NCBI GenBank assembly: GCA_001799995.1
Contig: MGUK01000022.1
Location: 202 to 52,307 of the forward strand
DNA: 52,106 nucleotides
From: Elusimicrobia bacterium GWF2_62_30
Lineage (GTDB): Bacteria > Elusimicrobiota > Elusimicrobia > Elusimicrobiales > UBA9959
Reading direction: 5' to 3'
Shown: in pieces, positions 1 through 7,366 of the stretch
Numbering within the stretch: the first letter of the stretch is position 1
Layout: every line of letters begins with the position of its first letter
The notes under the pieces: model-generated
Database searches by the model: none
What the model was told of the DNA's origin: nothing
Seen by the model: only the letters and a program-made list of their open reading frames with translations
Program-made: the position numbers and the translations under genes

Positions 1-1
1 G

Positions 2-283
2 AAGCTGAACGAAGCCTATGTCCGGATGGCTTCGGAGAACAACGGCGTGCTGGTGCCCGTCGGGCCGGCCTGGGAGTTGGTCCGCGCACGGGCGCCCTCC
101 ATCGAGCTGTACTCGGACCAGATCCATCCCAGCAAGGCGGGCACCTACCTGGCCGCCTGTGTCTTCTACGCCGTCCTCTTCGGCGACACCCCTGTCGGCC
201 TGCCCCACCCGCCGGAGCTTACCGACGCGGACGCGCTTATCCTCCAGCAGGCCGCCGCCGACGCCGTTGTCCCCCGAACGTAA
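2..283 (+). CDS. SGNH/GDSL-type hydrolase, C-terminal fragment (cut by window edge)
   Basis: The reading frame is open from base 2 and stops at 283, leaving about 93 residues of a protein whose start lies outside the window. The segment DQIHPSKAGTYLAA carries the Asp-x-x-His pair that supplies the last two members of the catalytic triad in SGNH/GDSL esterases, followed by the small-residue helix usual at the end of that fold. The oxyanion and Ser blocks are not in the window, so substrate and reaction cannot be given. A structured repeat follows 13 bases after the stop codon. Family assignment rests on one motif and its position near the C-terminus. Confidence 0.6.
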   Translation, partial: KLNEAYVRMASENNGVLVPVGPAWELVRARAPSIELYSDQIHPSKAGTYLAACVFYAVLFGDTPVGLPHPPELTDADALILQQAAADAVVPRT

Positions 284-296
284 CACGCGCCCGGCG

Positions 297-419
297 GCCG
301 CCGTGGGGACCGGGCCGACAAAACGCGCTCGGCACACCGTGCCTCGCTCACCCTCCGGCCTCGCCGCTATGCAAGGCTCGGCCTCCGGAAGGTTTTGCTG
401 GCCCGGTCCCCGCGTCGGC
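297..419 (-). repeat. Structured dispersed element, copy 1
   Basis: Core of the element family read on the minus strand, including the GGCACGGTGTGCC hairpin. The outer arm 302-316 pairs with 400-414 over 15 positions (one G-T), including a perfect 12-bp inverted repeat GGGGACCGGGCC; pairing continues to 297/419 after one mismatch. The inner box is GCAAAAC/GTTTTGT. It fills the gap between the hydrolase fragment and the hypA promoter. Confidence 0.85.
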
Positions 420-470
420 TGCTGGCTTGCTCAAAGTGGGCTGTCCTGAGCCTGCTAAATCCAAATTTTG

Positions 471-476
471 TATTAT
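471..476 (+). promoter_or_regulatory. -10 box of hypA, leaderless spacing
   Basis: TATTAT ends 6 nt before the hypA ATG at 483, with TTTTG directly upstream. No Shine-Dalgarno sequence precedes the ATG. With a normal 6-7 nt distance from -10 to +1, transcription would begin at or next to the start codon. Confidence 0.55.
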
Positions 477-482
477 TTACCT

Positions 483-887
483 ATGCATGAATGGGCATTG
501 GCTGAATCCGTAATAAAAACCGCCGTGGAACATTCCACGCTTAAGAAGTTCAAAAAGCTCAAAGAAGTAGGCGTGGTCTTCGGCGAACTCCAGGCCATAG
601 ACAAAGATATCTTCGTCTTCGCCCTCGACGGCCTCCGGGCGCAGTACCCCGGCGCTAAAGACTGCAAGTTCAAGGTCTCCGTCGAGCCCGCGGTCTTCCG
701 CTGCAAAGCCTGCTCTAAAGAATTCCCGCTCAAAGGCCTTAAAAAGACCAAGGACGAGGCGGAGTTCATCCATTTCGTCCCCGAGATGGCCCACACTTTC
801 CTCAAATGCCCCCGCTGCAAAAGCCCCGATTTCGAAATAGCCGAAGGCCGCGGCGTGGGCCTCAGCTATATAAAGGGCAGCAAATGA
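483..887 (+). CDS. hypA: Hydrogenase/urease nickel incorporation protein HypA
   Basis: HypA is the zinc-containing nickel chaperone that hands Ni(II) to the large subunit of [NiFe] hydrogenase. The 134-residue protein starts with Met-His-Glu, the N-terminal nickel-binding signature, which is why the ATG at 483 was chosen over the upstream TTG at 468. The zinc site is C74-x2-C77 and C109-x2-C112, giving the usual two CxxC pairs; 134 residues is slightly longer than bacterial HypA because of a charged insert between the pairs, as in archaeal homologues. The stop overlaps the start of the next gene (ATGA), so the two are translationally coupled. No hydrogenase structural gene lies in the window. 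Confidence 0.93.
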   Translation: MHEWALAESVIKTAVEHSTLKKFKKLKEVGVVFGELQAIDKDIFVFALDGLRAQYPGAKDCKFKVSVEPAVFRCKACSKEFPLKGLKKTKDEAEFIHFVPEMAHTFLKCPRCKSPDFEIAEGRGVGLSYIKGSK

Positions 888-1588
888 TAGACCCCCGCCC
901 GTCGGTGATCTCGGAGCGCCTCAGCGGCGTAAAGCGCGTGATAGCCGTCACCGGCTGGAAAGGCGGCATCGGCAAAAGCGTCACCGCCTCCACGCTGGCG
1001 CTGACGCTGGCGCGCAAGGGCTGCCGCACCGGCCTTTTCGACCTCGATTTCGCCGGCGCGTCCGACCACCTCATCCTCGGCGCCAAAGGCCTGTTCCCCA
1101 AAGAGGAAAAAGGCCTGGAGCCGCCGTTGCTCTGCGGCGTGAAGTTCATGTCCGTGGTTTTCTTCTCGGAGAACAAGGCCGTGCCGCTGCGCGGGGCCAA
1201 TGTCTCCGACGCGATCATAGAACTGCTGGCCATCACGCAGTGGGGCGAACTGGATTTCCTCGTGCTGGACATGCCGCCCGGAGTGAACGACGCCGCGCTG
1301 GACGTGATGCGCTTCATTCCCCGGGCCGAAGTGCTGGCCGTTACCACGCCGTCTATGATAGCCCGCGACGTGCTCGAGCGCTCCCTGGTCCTTTACCGCA
1401 AGCTGAAGGTGCCGGTGCTCGGCGTGCTGGAGAACATGTCGCCCGCGCGCTCGCCGCGCGCCGGCCGCATCAGGCTGGACCCGGCGCTGGAAAAAGCCCT
1501 GGGCCGCCCCGAGGCGCTCCTTAAAACCGCGTTCGCGCGCGACCTGGACAGATGCCTGCCCTTTGTATTTGGTAAAATGAAACTGTAA
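884..1588 (+). CDS. hypB: Mrp/MinD-family ATPase, ATPase-type HypB (HypA partner)
   Basis: A 234-residue SIMIBI-class P-loop ATPase with the deviant Walker A motif KGGIGKS (residues 26-32), switch I DLDFAGASDH near residue 52 and Walker B LVLDMPPG near residue 128. Classical HypB is a GTPase with a different P-loop. In Thermococcales the HypA partner is instead an Mrp/MinD-type ATPase (HypB-AT), with a LGxxx...PP...GVKFMS...PLRG pattern like the one seen here. The gene overlaps hypA by 4 nt (ATGA), which strongly suggests a joint role in nickel delivery. The start is set by that overlap. The alternative, a generic Mrp/NBP35 Fe-S carrier, is less likely because no C-terminal CxxC carrier motif is visible. 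Confidence 0.78.
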   Translation: MIDPRPSVISERLSGVKRVIAVTGWKGGIGKSVTASTLALTLARKGCRTGLFDLDFAGASDHLILGAKGLFPKEEKGLEPPLLCGVKFMSVVFFSENKAVPLRGANVSDAIIELLAITQWGELDFLVLDMPPGVNDAALDVMRFIPRAEVLAVTTPSMIARDVLERSLVLYRKLKVPVLGVLENMSPARSPRAGRIRLDPALEKALGRPEALLKTAFARDLDRCLPFVFGKMKL

Positions 1589-1589
1589 G

Positions 1590-1712
1590 TATGCAGCAGG
1601 AACGGGGTGCGAAGCCCCGGCTGCCCCGCAACGGTAATGCCCCGCAGGAGCAGGGATAAGCCCGGTCTACTGCAAACCTCGCCGCCCGGCGGAGAGGATT
1701 CCGAGGGGAAGG
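1590..1712 (+). promoter_or_regulatory. Cobalamin riboswitch
   Basis: The leader contains the cobalamin aptamer core: GGGGTGCGAAGCCCCGGCTG followed by CCCCGCAACGGTAA and, further on, a GAGCAGGGATAAGCCCG-type segment. It lies between hypB and btuF on the coding strand and is followed directly by an intrinsic terminator, as in transcription-attenuating B12 riboswitches. Expected action: adenosyl- or another cobalamin binds, the terminator forms, and btuF-btuCD is turned off. Edges are approximate. Confidence 0.93.
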
Positions 1713-1717
1713 AGTAT

Positions 1718-1746
1718 AGCCCATCCTTTTCGGTTGGGCTTTTTTT
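1718..1746 (+). terminator. Riboswitch expression-platform terminator abutting btuF
   Basis: AGCCCATCC-ttttc-GGTTGGGCT (one mismatch) followed by seven T residues. The T-run ends at 1746 and the btuF ATG is the next base, so the terminator stem occupies the position of the ribosome binding site. The nearest purine-rich sequence, GGGGAAGGAG, is about 35 nt upstream of the ATG, on the other side of the stem. Confidence 0.88.
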
Positions 1747-2556
1747 ATGAGAACAAAGAACCGCACGCTGTCCCTCCTCGCTTTAACGCTGCTGCTGTCC
1801 TGCCTTTCCGCCGCGCCGGCCGGCGCGCTGCGCGTGGTGTCCCTGATGCCCTCCTACACCGAGATCGTCTTCGCGCTGGGCGCGGGGGGGGAACTCGTAG
1901 GGGTCTCCAATTTCTGCAACTGGCCGCCCGAGGCCGAAAAAATAGAGAAGACCGGCGATTACCTGCGCCCCAACGTAGAAAAGATCTATTCCCTTAAGCC
2001 GGACCTGGTCTTCTCCGGCGACTGGGCCGGCTCGCAGGTGGAAAAGCAGCTCTCCTCGCTGCATATAAAGGTGGCGCGCATCCCCGAGGAAAAGAACGTG
2101 GCGGACATCTTTTCCACTATAAACCTTATAGCCGCTAAACTGGGCCGCAAGGCGGAAGCCGGAAAACTGGTGAAGGAGCTGCGCGCCGCGCTGCCCGCGG
2201 AAAAGAGCACCAGGCCCGTCACCGTCTATTTCGAGACCGACGCCGGCGGCTGGACCACCGGCGGGAAAGCGTTCATCTCCGACGTGATCTCGCTGGCCGG
2301 CGGCGCTAACGTCTTCGGCAGGGAAAAGAAAGGCTATTTCCAGGCCTCCTGGGAAGAGGTGCTGCTGCTCGACCCGCAGGCGGTGGTCCTGCTTTCCGGC
2401 TCGCGCGAGGAATTCCTCAAACGCCCCATGGCCTCCGGCCTGGCCGCGGTCAAGGCCGGCAGGGTTATCACCACGCTGGACCGCGACGTGTTTTCCAGGC
2501 CCGGCCCCAGGATCTTCGGTGAAATAAACAAACTTAAAGCGCTGCTGCAAAACTAA
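1747..2556 (+). CDS. btuF: Cobalamin ABC transporter substrate-binding protein BtuF-like
   Basis: Periplasmic binding protein of 269 residues with an N-terminal signal peptide (Arg/Lys start, hydrophobic core, Ala-x-Ala cleavage near residue 27). The mature N-terminus RVVSLMPSYTEIVFALGAG is typical of the BtuF/FecB family of class III binding proteins, two lobes joined by a long helix. Location behind a cobalamin riboswitch and 2 nt ahead of a permease-ATPase fusion supports corrinoid rather than iron-siderophore uptake. Start is the ATG directly after the terminator T-run; no other in-frame ATG preserves the signal peptide. Confidence 0.9.
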   Translation: MRTKNRTLSLLALTLLLSCLSAAPAGALRVVSLMPSYTEIVFALGAGGELVGVSNFCNWPPEAEKIEKTGDYLRPNVEKIYSLKPDLVFSGDWAGSQVEKQLSSLHIKVARIPEEKNVADIFSTINLIAAKLGRKAEAGKLVKELRAALPAEKSTRPVTVYFETDAGGWTTGGKAFISDVISLAGGANVFGREKKGYFQASWEEVLLLDPQAVVLLSGSREEFLKRPMASGLAAVKAGRVITTLDRDVFSRPGPRIFGEINKLKALLQN

Positions 2557-2558
2557 AC

Positions 2559-4325
2559 ATGAGAGCCCGCTCCCTCCTGCTGCTGCTCGCCGCGCTGACC
2601 GCGGCCGTGCTTTTCTCGCTGGGCGCCGGGCCGGCCGGCATCTCCGACTGGGCGCTGATAACCGGCCTGAGGCTGCCGCGTACGCTGGCGGCCCTTATCG
2701 TCGGGACGGGGCTGGGCCTGGCGGGCGCGCTTTTCCAGGGCGCCCTTAAAAACCCGTTGAGCGACCCTTACATCCTCGGCACTTCGGCCGGGGCTACGGC
2801 CGCCGCCGTGCTCTGCTTCATGTCCGGCATAGAGCGCGGTTCCCCGCTTTTCTACCTGCTCGTCTTTTGCGGCGCATTCGGCGCCACGTTCCTTTCCTAC
2901 TGGCTGGCGCGCCTGGCCGGCCGCCTTTCCGACGCGTCCCTGGTGCTGGCCGGCGTGGCGGTAAGCGCCTTCCTGTCCGCGGTGGTCATGCTGGCGCTGA
3001 GCGTCGCAAAAGAAAGATCGTTCTCCCTGTTCAGCTTCGTGCTGGGCGGGCTTTATCCCGCTTCCGGCACCGAGCTGGGCGTTTCCGCGGCCATAGTCGC
3101 GGCCTGCGCGGCGCTGGCTATGCTGCGCTGGCGGGCCCTGGACGCCATGGGCCTCGGCGAGGAAAAGGCCTACCACCTGGGCGCCGACCCCGCCCGCGAG
3201 CGCCTGATCTTCTTCGCGCTCGCCTGCGCCTCCACCTCCGCGGCGGTCTCCCTGGGCGGCACCATCGGTTTCGTGGGCCTGATGACGCCGCATATCATGC
3301 GCCTGTTCTGCGGCCCTTCGGCCCGCTGGCTTCTCCCGGCGGCCGCCGCCGGCGGCGCGGCGCTGCTTACCGCCGCCGACGCCGCCGGGCGCGTTCTTTT
3401 TTCTCCGTCCGAGATCCCCGCCGGGGTCATCATGGCCCTGGCCGGCGCGCCCTTCTTTATGTGGCTGCTGTGGCGGCGCCGCGGCGAAGGGGCCCCGGTA
3501 CTGCTGCCCTCGGCCGCGCGCGGTGAGGCTGCGGGACCCGCGGCTGCCGCCTGGGAAGCCGGAAGCGCCGGGACCGGGTCCGAAGGCCCGCTGCTCGCCG
3601 CGGACGGCCTGTGTTTCTCCTATGGCGCGGCCCCGCTCCTGAAAGACCTTTCCCTGAAGATCTCCGCCGGAGATTTCCTCTGCGTGCTCGGCCCCAACGG
3701 CTCCGGCAAATCCACCCTGCTGCGGCTGCTTACGGGCTTTATCCGCGCCGGCTCCGGCGAGGTGGTCCTGGGGGGGAAGCCGCTCCGGGACCTGCCGCTG
3801 CGCAGGCTGGCCGAGCTGGCCGCCTATGTGCCCAGCGAAACTTCCACCCCGTACGACTTCACGGTGAGGGAGACCGTCCTGCTGGGGCGCACCGCCCGCG
3901 CCGGCTTCTGGCGCGGCTACTCGGCCGACGACGAAAAAGAGGCGGACGCGGCGCTGGCGGAAACCGGTATTTCCGCCCTGGCCGGCCGTTCCATCAACGC
4001 GCTTTCGAGCGGGGAAAGGCAGCTGGTCTTCATCGCGCAGGCCCTGGCCCAGGGGGCCCGGCTGCTGCTGCTGGACGAGCCCACCTCCCACCTGGACCTG
4101 AAATACAAGGCGCAGATCATGTCCCTGCTCTCCGGCCTGGCCGGCAGGGGCTTTGCCGTAGCCGCGGTACTGCACGAGCCCGCCCTGGCCCGCCTGGGCT
4201 GCAGCAAGGTCCTGCTCCTCAACCCGGGGCGCCAGCCCCTTTACGGCCCCGCCGCGGCCATGCTTACCACCGAGATCCTGGCCCGCACCTATTCCCTTCC
4301 CCCGGATTCCCCCATATTAGGCTGA
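2559..4325 (+). CDS. btuCD: Fused cobalamin ABC permease and ATPase (BtuC-BtuD)
   Basis: A single 588-residue ORF joining two normally separate subunits. Residues 1 to about 310 form a FecCD-family permease with many membrane helices, the RLPRTLAALIVG and NPLSDPYILGTSAGA blocks and the coupling-helix region GFVGLMTPHIMRL. After a Gly/Ala/Pro-rich linker (about 311-345) comes a complete ABC ATPase: Walker A GPNGSGKST (378-386), signature LSSGERQ (about residue 481) and Walker B LLLLDEPTS (about residue 500). A dimer of the fusion would supply a whole type II importer. The frame is continuous with no stop or slip at the junction. It follows btuF by 2 nt and is controlled by the upstream cobalamin riboswitch. 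Confidence 0.9.
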   Translation: MRARSLLLLLAALTAAVLFSLGAGPAGISDWALITGLRLPRTLAALIVGTGLGLAGALFQGALKNPLSDPYILGTSAGATAAAVLCFMSGIERGSPLFYLLVFCGAFGATFLSYWLARLAGRLSDASLVLAGVAVSAFLSAVVMLALSVAKERSFSLFSFVLGGLYPASGTELGVSAAIVAACAALAMLRWRALDAMGLGEEKAYHLGADPARERLIFFALACASTSAAVSLGGTIGFVGLMTPHIMRLFCGPSARWLLPAAAAGGAALLTAADAAGRVLFSPSEIPAGVIMALAGAPFFMWLLWRRRGEGAPVLLPSAARGEAAGPAAAAWEAGSAGTGSEGPLLAADGLCFSYGAAPLLKDLSLKISAGDFLCVLGPNGSGKSTLLRLLTGFIRAGSGEVVLGGKPLRDLPLRRLAELAAYVPSETSTPYDFTVRETVLLGRTARAGFWRGYSADDEKEADAALAETGISALAGRSINALSSGERQLVFIAQALAQGARLLLLDEPTSHLDLKYKAQIMSLLSGLAGRGFAVAAVLHEPALARLGCSKVLLLNPGRQPLYGPAAAMLTTEILARTYSLPPDSPILG

Positions 4326-4369
4326 AAACGGCCCGGACCCCCTACTTCCCTGCCATAGGGGCGATTTGC

Positions 4370-4375
4370 TACAAT
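4370..4375 (+). promoter_or_regulatory. Putative extended -10 box ahead of the DUF4912/GH57 operon
   Basis: TTTGCTACAAT, ending at 4375, matches the TTTGC-TAyAAT pattern seen upstream of several genes in this window. It is 115 nt before the ATG at 4491, so this transcript would have a leader, and that gene has a good AAGGAGA Shine-Dalgarno. The -35 region is weak. The rest of the 165-bp gap holds nothing else I recognise. Confidence 0.35.
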
Positions 4376-4490
4376 GAAACAGGTGAAAGGGGGCGCAAGC
4401 CACTGCATTATATCAGGCCGTCCGCGTCCCAGACCCATCAATTTCAGGAGGGGGGCCTCCGTCATACGCTGTTTACTTAAGGAGAGATAA

Positions 4491-5351
4491 ATGACTTCGT
4501 CAGGGCAGATAAACAAGCATAACACCACGCCTGAAGCGGAACATAAGGCGTTGCCGGAAGGCTATGGCACCACCGAAGCGTCCCTGCTTCCCCGCGATCC
4601 CAACTGGATGTTCGTCTACTGGGAAATAACGGAAAATTCCAAAAAAGAAGCCCGTAAACAGCACGGCGAGGATATTTTCACCAAAGGCCGCCAGGTGATC
4701 CGCGTCTACGACGTCAGCGACAACGGCGGCTCCCGCTATTTCGACATCCAGGTGATGCACGACGCCAAGAGCTGGTACGTCAACGTCCAGGACAGCGGCA
4801 AGGCCTACTGCTGCGAGATCGGCCTGGTCCTGCCCGACGGCGCCTTCATCGGCCTGGTAAAGACCAATACCGTCAGCCTGCCCGCCGGCCGCGTCTCCGA
4901 CGTCACGGACGAGAAATGGATGGCCGTCTCCGCCGATTTCGACAAGCTGCTGCAGCTTTCGGGCGTGGAATACATCGGCAAGGGCTCCGGCGAGGTCGCC
5001 AAGTCCCTGGCCCAGCGCTGGGAGATGCTGCGCGCCGTGTTCTCCAGGGCCTCCTCGTGGGGCGTCAGCTCCATGTCTTCCCAGACCCTGCACCAGGCCA
5101 AGCCCGCCGAGAAGAAGTTCTGGCTGGTAGCCGACTGCGAACTGATCCTTTACGGGGCCACCGAACCCGACGCCTTCGTCACCGTGGCCGGCCGCAAAGT
5201 TACGCTCAACCCGGACGGCACCTTCTCCATGCGCTTCGCGCTGCCCGACGGCATAGTGGACCTGCCCGTAAAGGCCGTGTCCCAGGACGAGACCGATTCA
5301 CGGGAGATCGACATAAAGGTTACCAGGGCTACCACCACCGATGGCAAATAA
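4491..5351 (+). CDS. DUF4912 domain-containing protein
   Basis: Cytoplasmic protein of 286 residues without signal peptide. The N-terminal half carries the DUF4912 signature: DPNWMFVYWEIT followed by a beta-rich region (RVYDVSD, VNVQDSGKAYCCEIGL, FIGLVKTNTVSLP) that resembles a carbohydrate-binding or Ig-like fold. The C-terminal part (about 200-280) is a short beta-sandwich-like domain with GTFSMRFALPDG. DUF4912 genes are commonly found next to GH57 glucan-processing enzymes, and here the next gene, a GH57 branching enzyme, overlaps it by 11 nt. A role in glycogen or alpha-glucan handling is inferred from that neighbour. Start is supported by AAGGAGA 8 nt upstream. Confidence 0.82.
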   Translation: MTSSGQINKHNTTPEAEHKALPEGYGTTEASLLPRDPNWMFVYWEITENSKKEARKQHGEDIFTKGRQVIRVYDVSDNGGSRYFDIQVMHDAKSWYVNVQDSGKAYCCEIGLVLPDGAFIGLVKTNTVSLPAGRVSDVTDEKWMAVSADFDKLLQLSGVEYIGKGSGEVAKSLAQRWEMLRAVFSRASSWGVSSMSSQTLHQAKPAEKKFWLVADCELILYGATEPDAFVTVAGRKVTLNPDGTFSMRFALPDGIVDLPVKAVSQDETDSREIDIKVTRATTTDGK

Positions 5352-6960
5352 CGAAAAAGGCTACCTCGCTTTAGTCCTTCACGCGCATCTTCCGTTCATA
5401 CGCCACCCGGAGTATGAGGATTTCCTCGAAGAAGACTGGTTCTTCGAGGCCATGTGCGAAACCTATATCCCGCTCCTGGACGTCTACGAACGCCTGACCG
5501 CGGAGGGCACGGATTTCCGCGTTACCATGTCCATCACGCCGCCCTTGTGCAACATGATGGCCGACGACCTGCTGCGCGAGCGCTTCCGCCGCTACTACAG
5601 CCTGCGGCTGGAGCTGGCCGAAAAAGAAGTGGTGCGCACCCGCAATACCGCTTTTTACGAAGTGGCCAAGATGTACGAGACCAAGTTCCGCCGCATCCGC
5701 GAGCTGTACGAGGATTATTACCACGGCCGCATCCTGGACGGTTTTAAGAAGTTCCAGGACCTGGGCAAGCTCGAGATCATCACCTGCGGCGCCACCCACG
5801 GCTTCCTGCCGCTGGAGCTGCGCAAAGAGGCCGTCCACGCGCAGATCAAGCTGGCCGCCGACGATTACCGCAAGCATTTCGGGCGCGGCCCGCGCGGCAT
5901 CTGGCTGGCCGAATGCGCCTATAACCCCGGCGACGACGTCTTCCTGAAGGCGGAGGGCATCCGCTACTTCTTCCTGGAGACGCACGGCATCATCTACGGC
6001 AGCCCGCGCCCGCGCTACGGCGTATACGCGCCGGTGTACTGCCCTTCCGGCGTGGCCGCCTTCGGCCGCGACATGGAAAGCGCCCAGCAGGTGTGGAGCG
6101 CGGAGACCGGCTACCCCGGCGACCACCGCTACCGCGAGTTCTACCGCGACCTGGGCTACGACCTGGAATACGATTACATCAAGCCGTACCTGCACCAGGA
6201 CGGCGTGCGCCGCAACATCGGCATGAAGTACTGCAAGATCACCGGCAAGGTGCAGCTCAACGAGAAGGCCCCCTATAACCCGGCGGAAGCGCGCGAGATG
6301 GCGGCCAGCCACGCGGGAAACTTCATGTTCAACCGCGAACGCCAGATCGAGCACCTGGAGCATTTCCTCGGCAAAAAGCCGATAGTGATCTCCATGTACG
6401 ACGCCGAGCTTTACGGCCACTGGTGGTACGAGGGCGTGGATTTCCTGGAGTTCCTCTTCAAGAAGATCCACCACGACCAGCAGTCCATCAAGATGGTGAC
6501 GCCGAGCGAATACCTTACGATGCACCCCGACAACCAGGTGGTGCAGCCCTCCATGTCGACGTGGGGGGACAAGGGCTACAACGAAGTGTGGCTTAACGGC
6601 ACCAACGACTGGATGTACCGCCACCTGCACAAGCAGGTGGAGCGCATGGTGGAGATGGCCAACAAGTTCCCGTCCGCCGAGGGCACGCTGAGGCGCGCGC
6701 TCAACCAGTGCGCGCGCGAGGTGGTGCTCGGCATGTCGTCGGACTGGGCGTTCCTGATGACGGTGGGCACGGCCAAGAGCTACTCCACCAAGCGCTTCGT
6801 GGCCCACACGCACCGTTTCAACGGCCTGTATGAGCAGATCATGGGCAACCGCCTGGAAGAGGCCTGGCTCAAGGACATCGAGTGGCGCGACAACATCTTC
6901 CCGGAGATGAACTACCGCGTCTTCTCGACGGAAGAGACCCAGAAAGCCGCCAAGAGCTGA
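5341..6960 (+). CDS. GH57 1,4-alpha-glucan branching enzyme (DUF1957 type)
   Basis: Cytoplasmic enzyme of 539 residues of glycoside hydrolase family 57, expected to move alpha-1,4 glucan segments to alpha-1,6 positions during glycogen synthesis. The first conserved block is LVLHAHLPFIRHPE. The likely nucleophile is E191 in IWLAECAYNPG and the acid/base D354 in MYDAELYGHWWYEG, matching the positions in characterised GH57 branching enzymes (around 184 and 353). The helical C-terminal region with LNGTNDWMYRH is also family-typical. Length fits. It overlaps the DUF4912 gene out of frame by 11 nt and is closed by a strong terminator at 6974-7008. Confidence 0.92.
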   Translation: MANNEKGYLALVLHAHLPFIRHPEYEDFLEEDWFFEAMCETYIPLLDVYERLTAEGTDFRVTMSITPPLCNMMADDLLRERFRRYYSLRLELAEKEVVRTRNTAFYEVAKMYETKFRRIRELYEDYYHGRILDGFKKFQDLGKLEIITCGATHGFLPLELRKEAVHAQIKLAADDYRKHFGRGPRGIWLAECAYNPGDDVFLKAEGIRYFFLETHGIIYGSPRPRYGVYAPVYCPSGVAAFGRDMESAQQVWSAETGYPGDHRYREFYRDLGYDLEYDYIKPYLHQDGVRRNIGMKYCKITGKVQLNEKAPYNPAEAREMAASHAGNFMFNRERQIEHLEHFLGKKPIVISMYDAELYGHWWYEGVDFLEFLFKKIHHDQQSIKMVTPSEYLTMHPDNQVVQPSMSTWGDKGYNEVWLNGTNDWMYRHLHKQVERMVEMANKFPSAEGTLRRALNQCAREVVLGMSSDWAFLMTVGTAKSYSTKRFVAHTHRFNGLYEQIMGNRLEEAWLKDIEWRDNIFPEMNYRVFSTEETQKAAKS

Positions 6961-6973
6961 CCCTCCCCAAAAC

Positions 6974-7008
6974 AAAAGCCCCGCTGCTCAAAACAGCGGG
7001 GCTTTTTA
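6974..7008 (+). terminator. Intrinsic terminator after GH57 branching enzyme
   Basis: AAAGCCCCGCTG-ctcaaaa-CAGCGGGGCTTT with a 12-bp perfect stem and TTTTT tail, 13 bases after the stop codon. The A-run on the left arm means it could also work in the other direction for the facing gene. Confidence 0.93.
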
Positions 7009-7030
7009 TTGGGACTTCTAATTCTGCTAC

Positions 7031-7156
7031 GGGGTGCCGGGCGGGCCGGAACGCAAAACGCGCTCGGCACACCGTGCCTCGCTCTTCCTCCGGCCTCGGC
7101 GCTATGCAAGCCTCGGCCTACGGACGGTTTTGCTAACCCGGCCCGCCCGGCACCCC
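7031..7156 (-). repeat. Structured dispersed element, copy 2
   Basis: Minus-strand copy of the core, with the most perfect arms of the family: GGGGTGCCGGGCGGGCCGG (7031-7049) is matched exactly over 19 bp by 7138-7156. The inner box is GCAAAAC/GTTTTGC. It lies between the branching-enzyme terminator and copy 3, which points the other way; the two are only 30 bp apart. Confidence 0.92.
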
Positions 7157-7186
7157 TAAGCTGCACCGTTAATATTAAGAGGAGCT

Positions 7187-7320
7187 CGCGGGCGACGCGG
7201 GGACCGGGTTAGCAAAACCTTCCGACGACTGAGCCTTGCGTAAGCGGCGAAGGAGGAGGATGAGCGACGGGCACGGTGTGCCCTAGCGCGTTTTGCGTTC
7301 CGGTCCCCGCGGCGCACGCG
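7187..7320 (+). repeat. Structured dispersed element, copy 3
   Basis: Plus-strand copy, the most diverged of the five canonical ones in its first internal hairpin. Arms: CGCGGGGACCGG (7196-7207) pairs perfectly with 7300-7311; beyond single mismatches, 3 and then 4 further pairs extend to 7187/7320. The second hairpin is enlarged to GGGCACGGTGTGCCC, keeping its pairing. Inner box GCAAAAC/GTTTTGC. Confidence 0.88.
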
Positions 7321-7366
7321 CGGGTTGCTTGAGGTTCCGGGCGGGCCATCCCGAACCCTAAAGCGG

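Noticed and set aside
297-419. Structured elements as coding sequence or tRNA-like genes
   Set aside because: Open frames across the copies are in different phases with unrelated neighbours, and no anticodon arm or T-loop sequence is present.
2553-4175. 540-codon open frame on the minus strand
   Set aside because: It is antisense to the fused BtuC-BtuD gene, whose ABC and permease motifs are unmistakable. The antisense product is Gly/Gln/Arg-rich low-complexity sequence, as expected of a shadow frame in GC-rich DNA. Similar long shadows at 7325-9814, 12706-14184 and 33330-34511 were dropped for the same reason.
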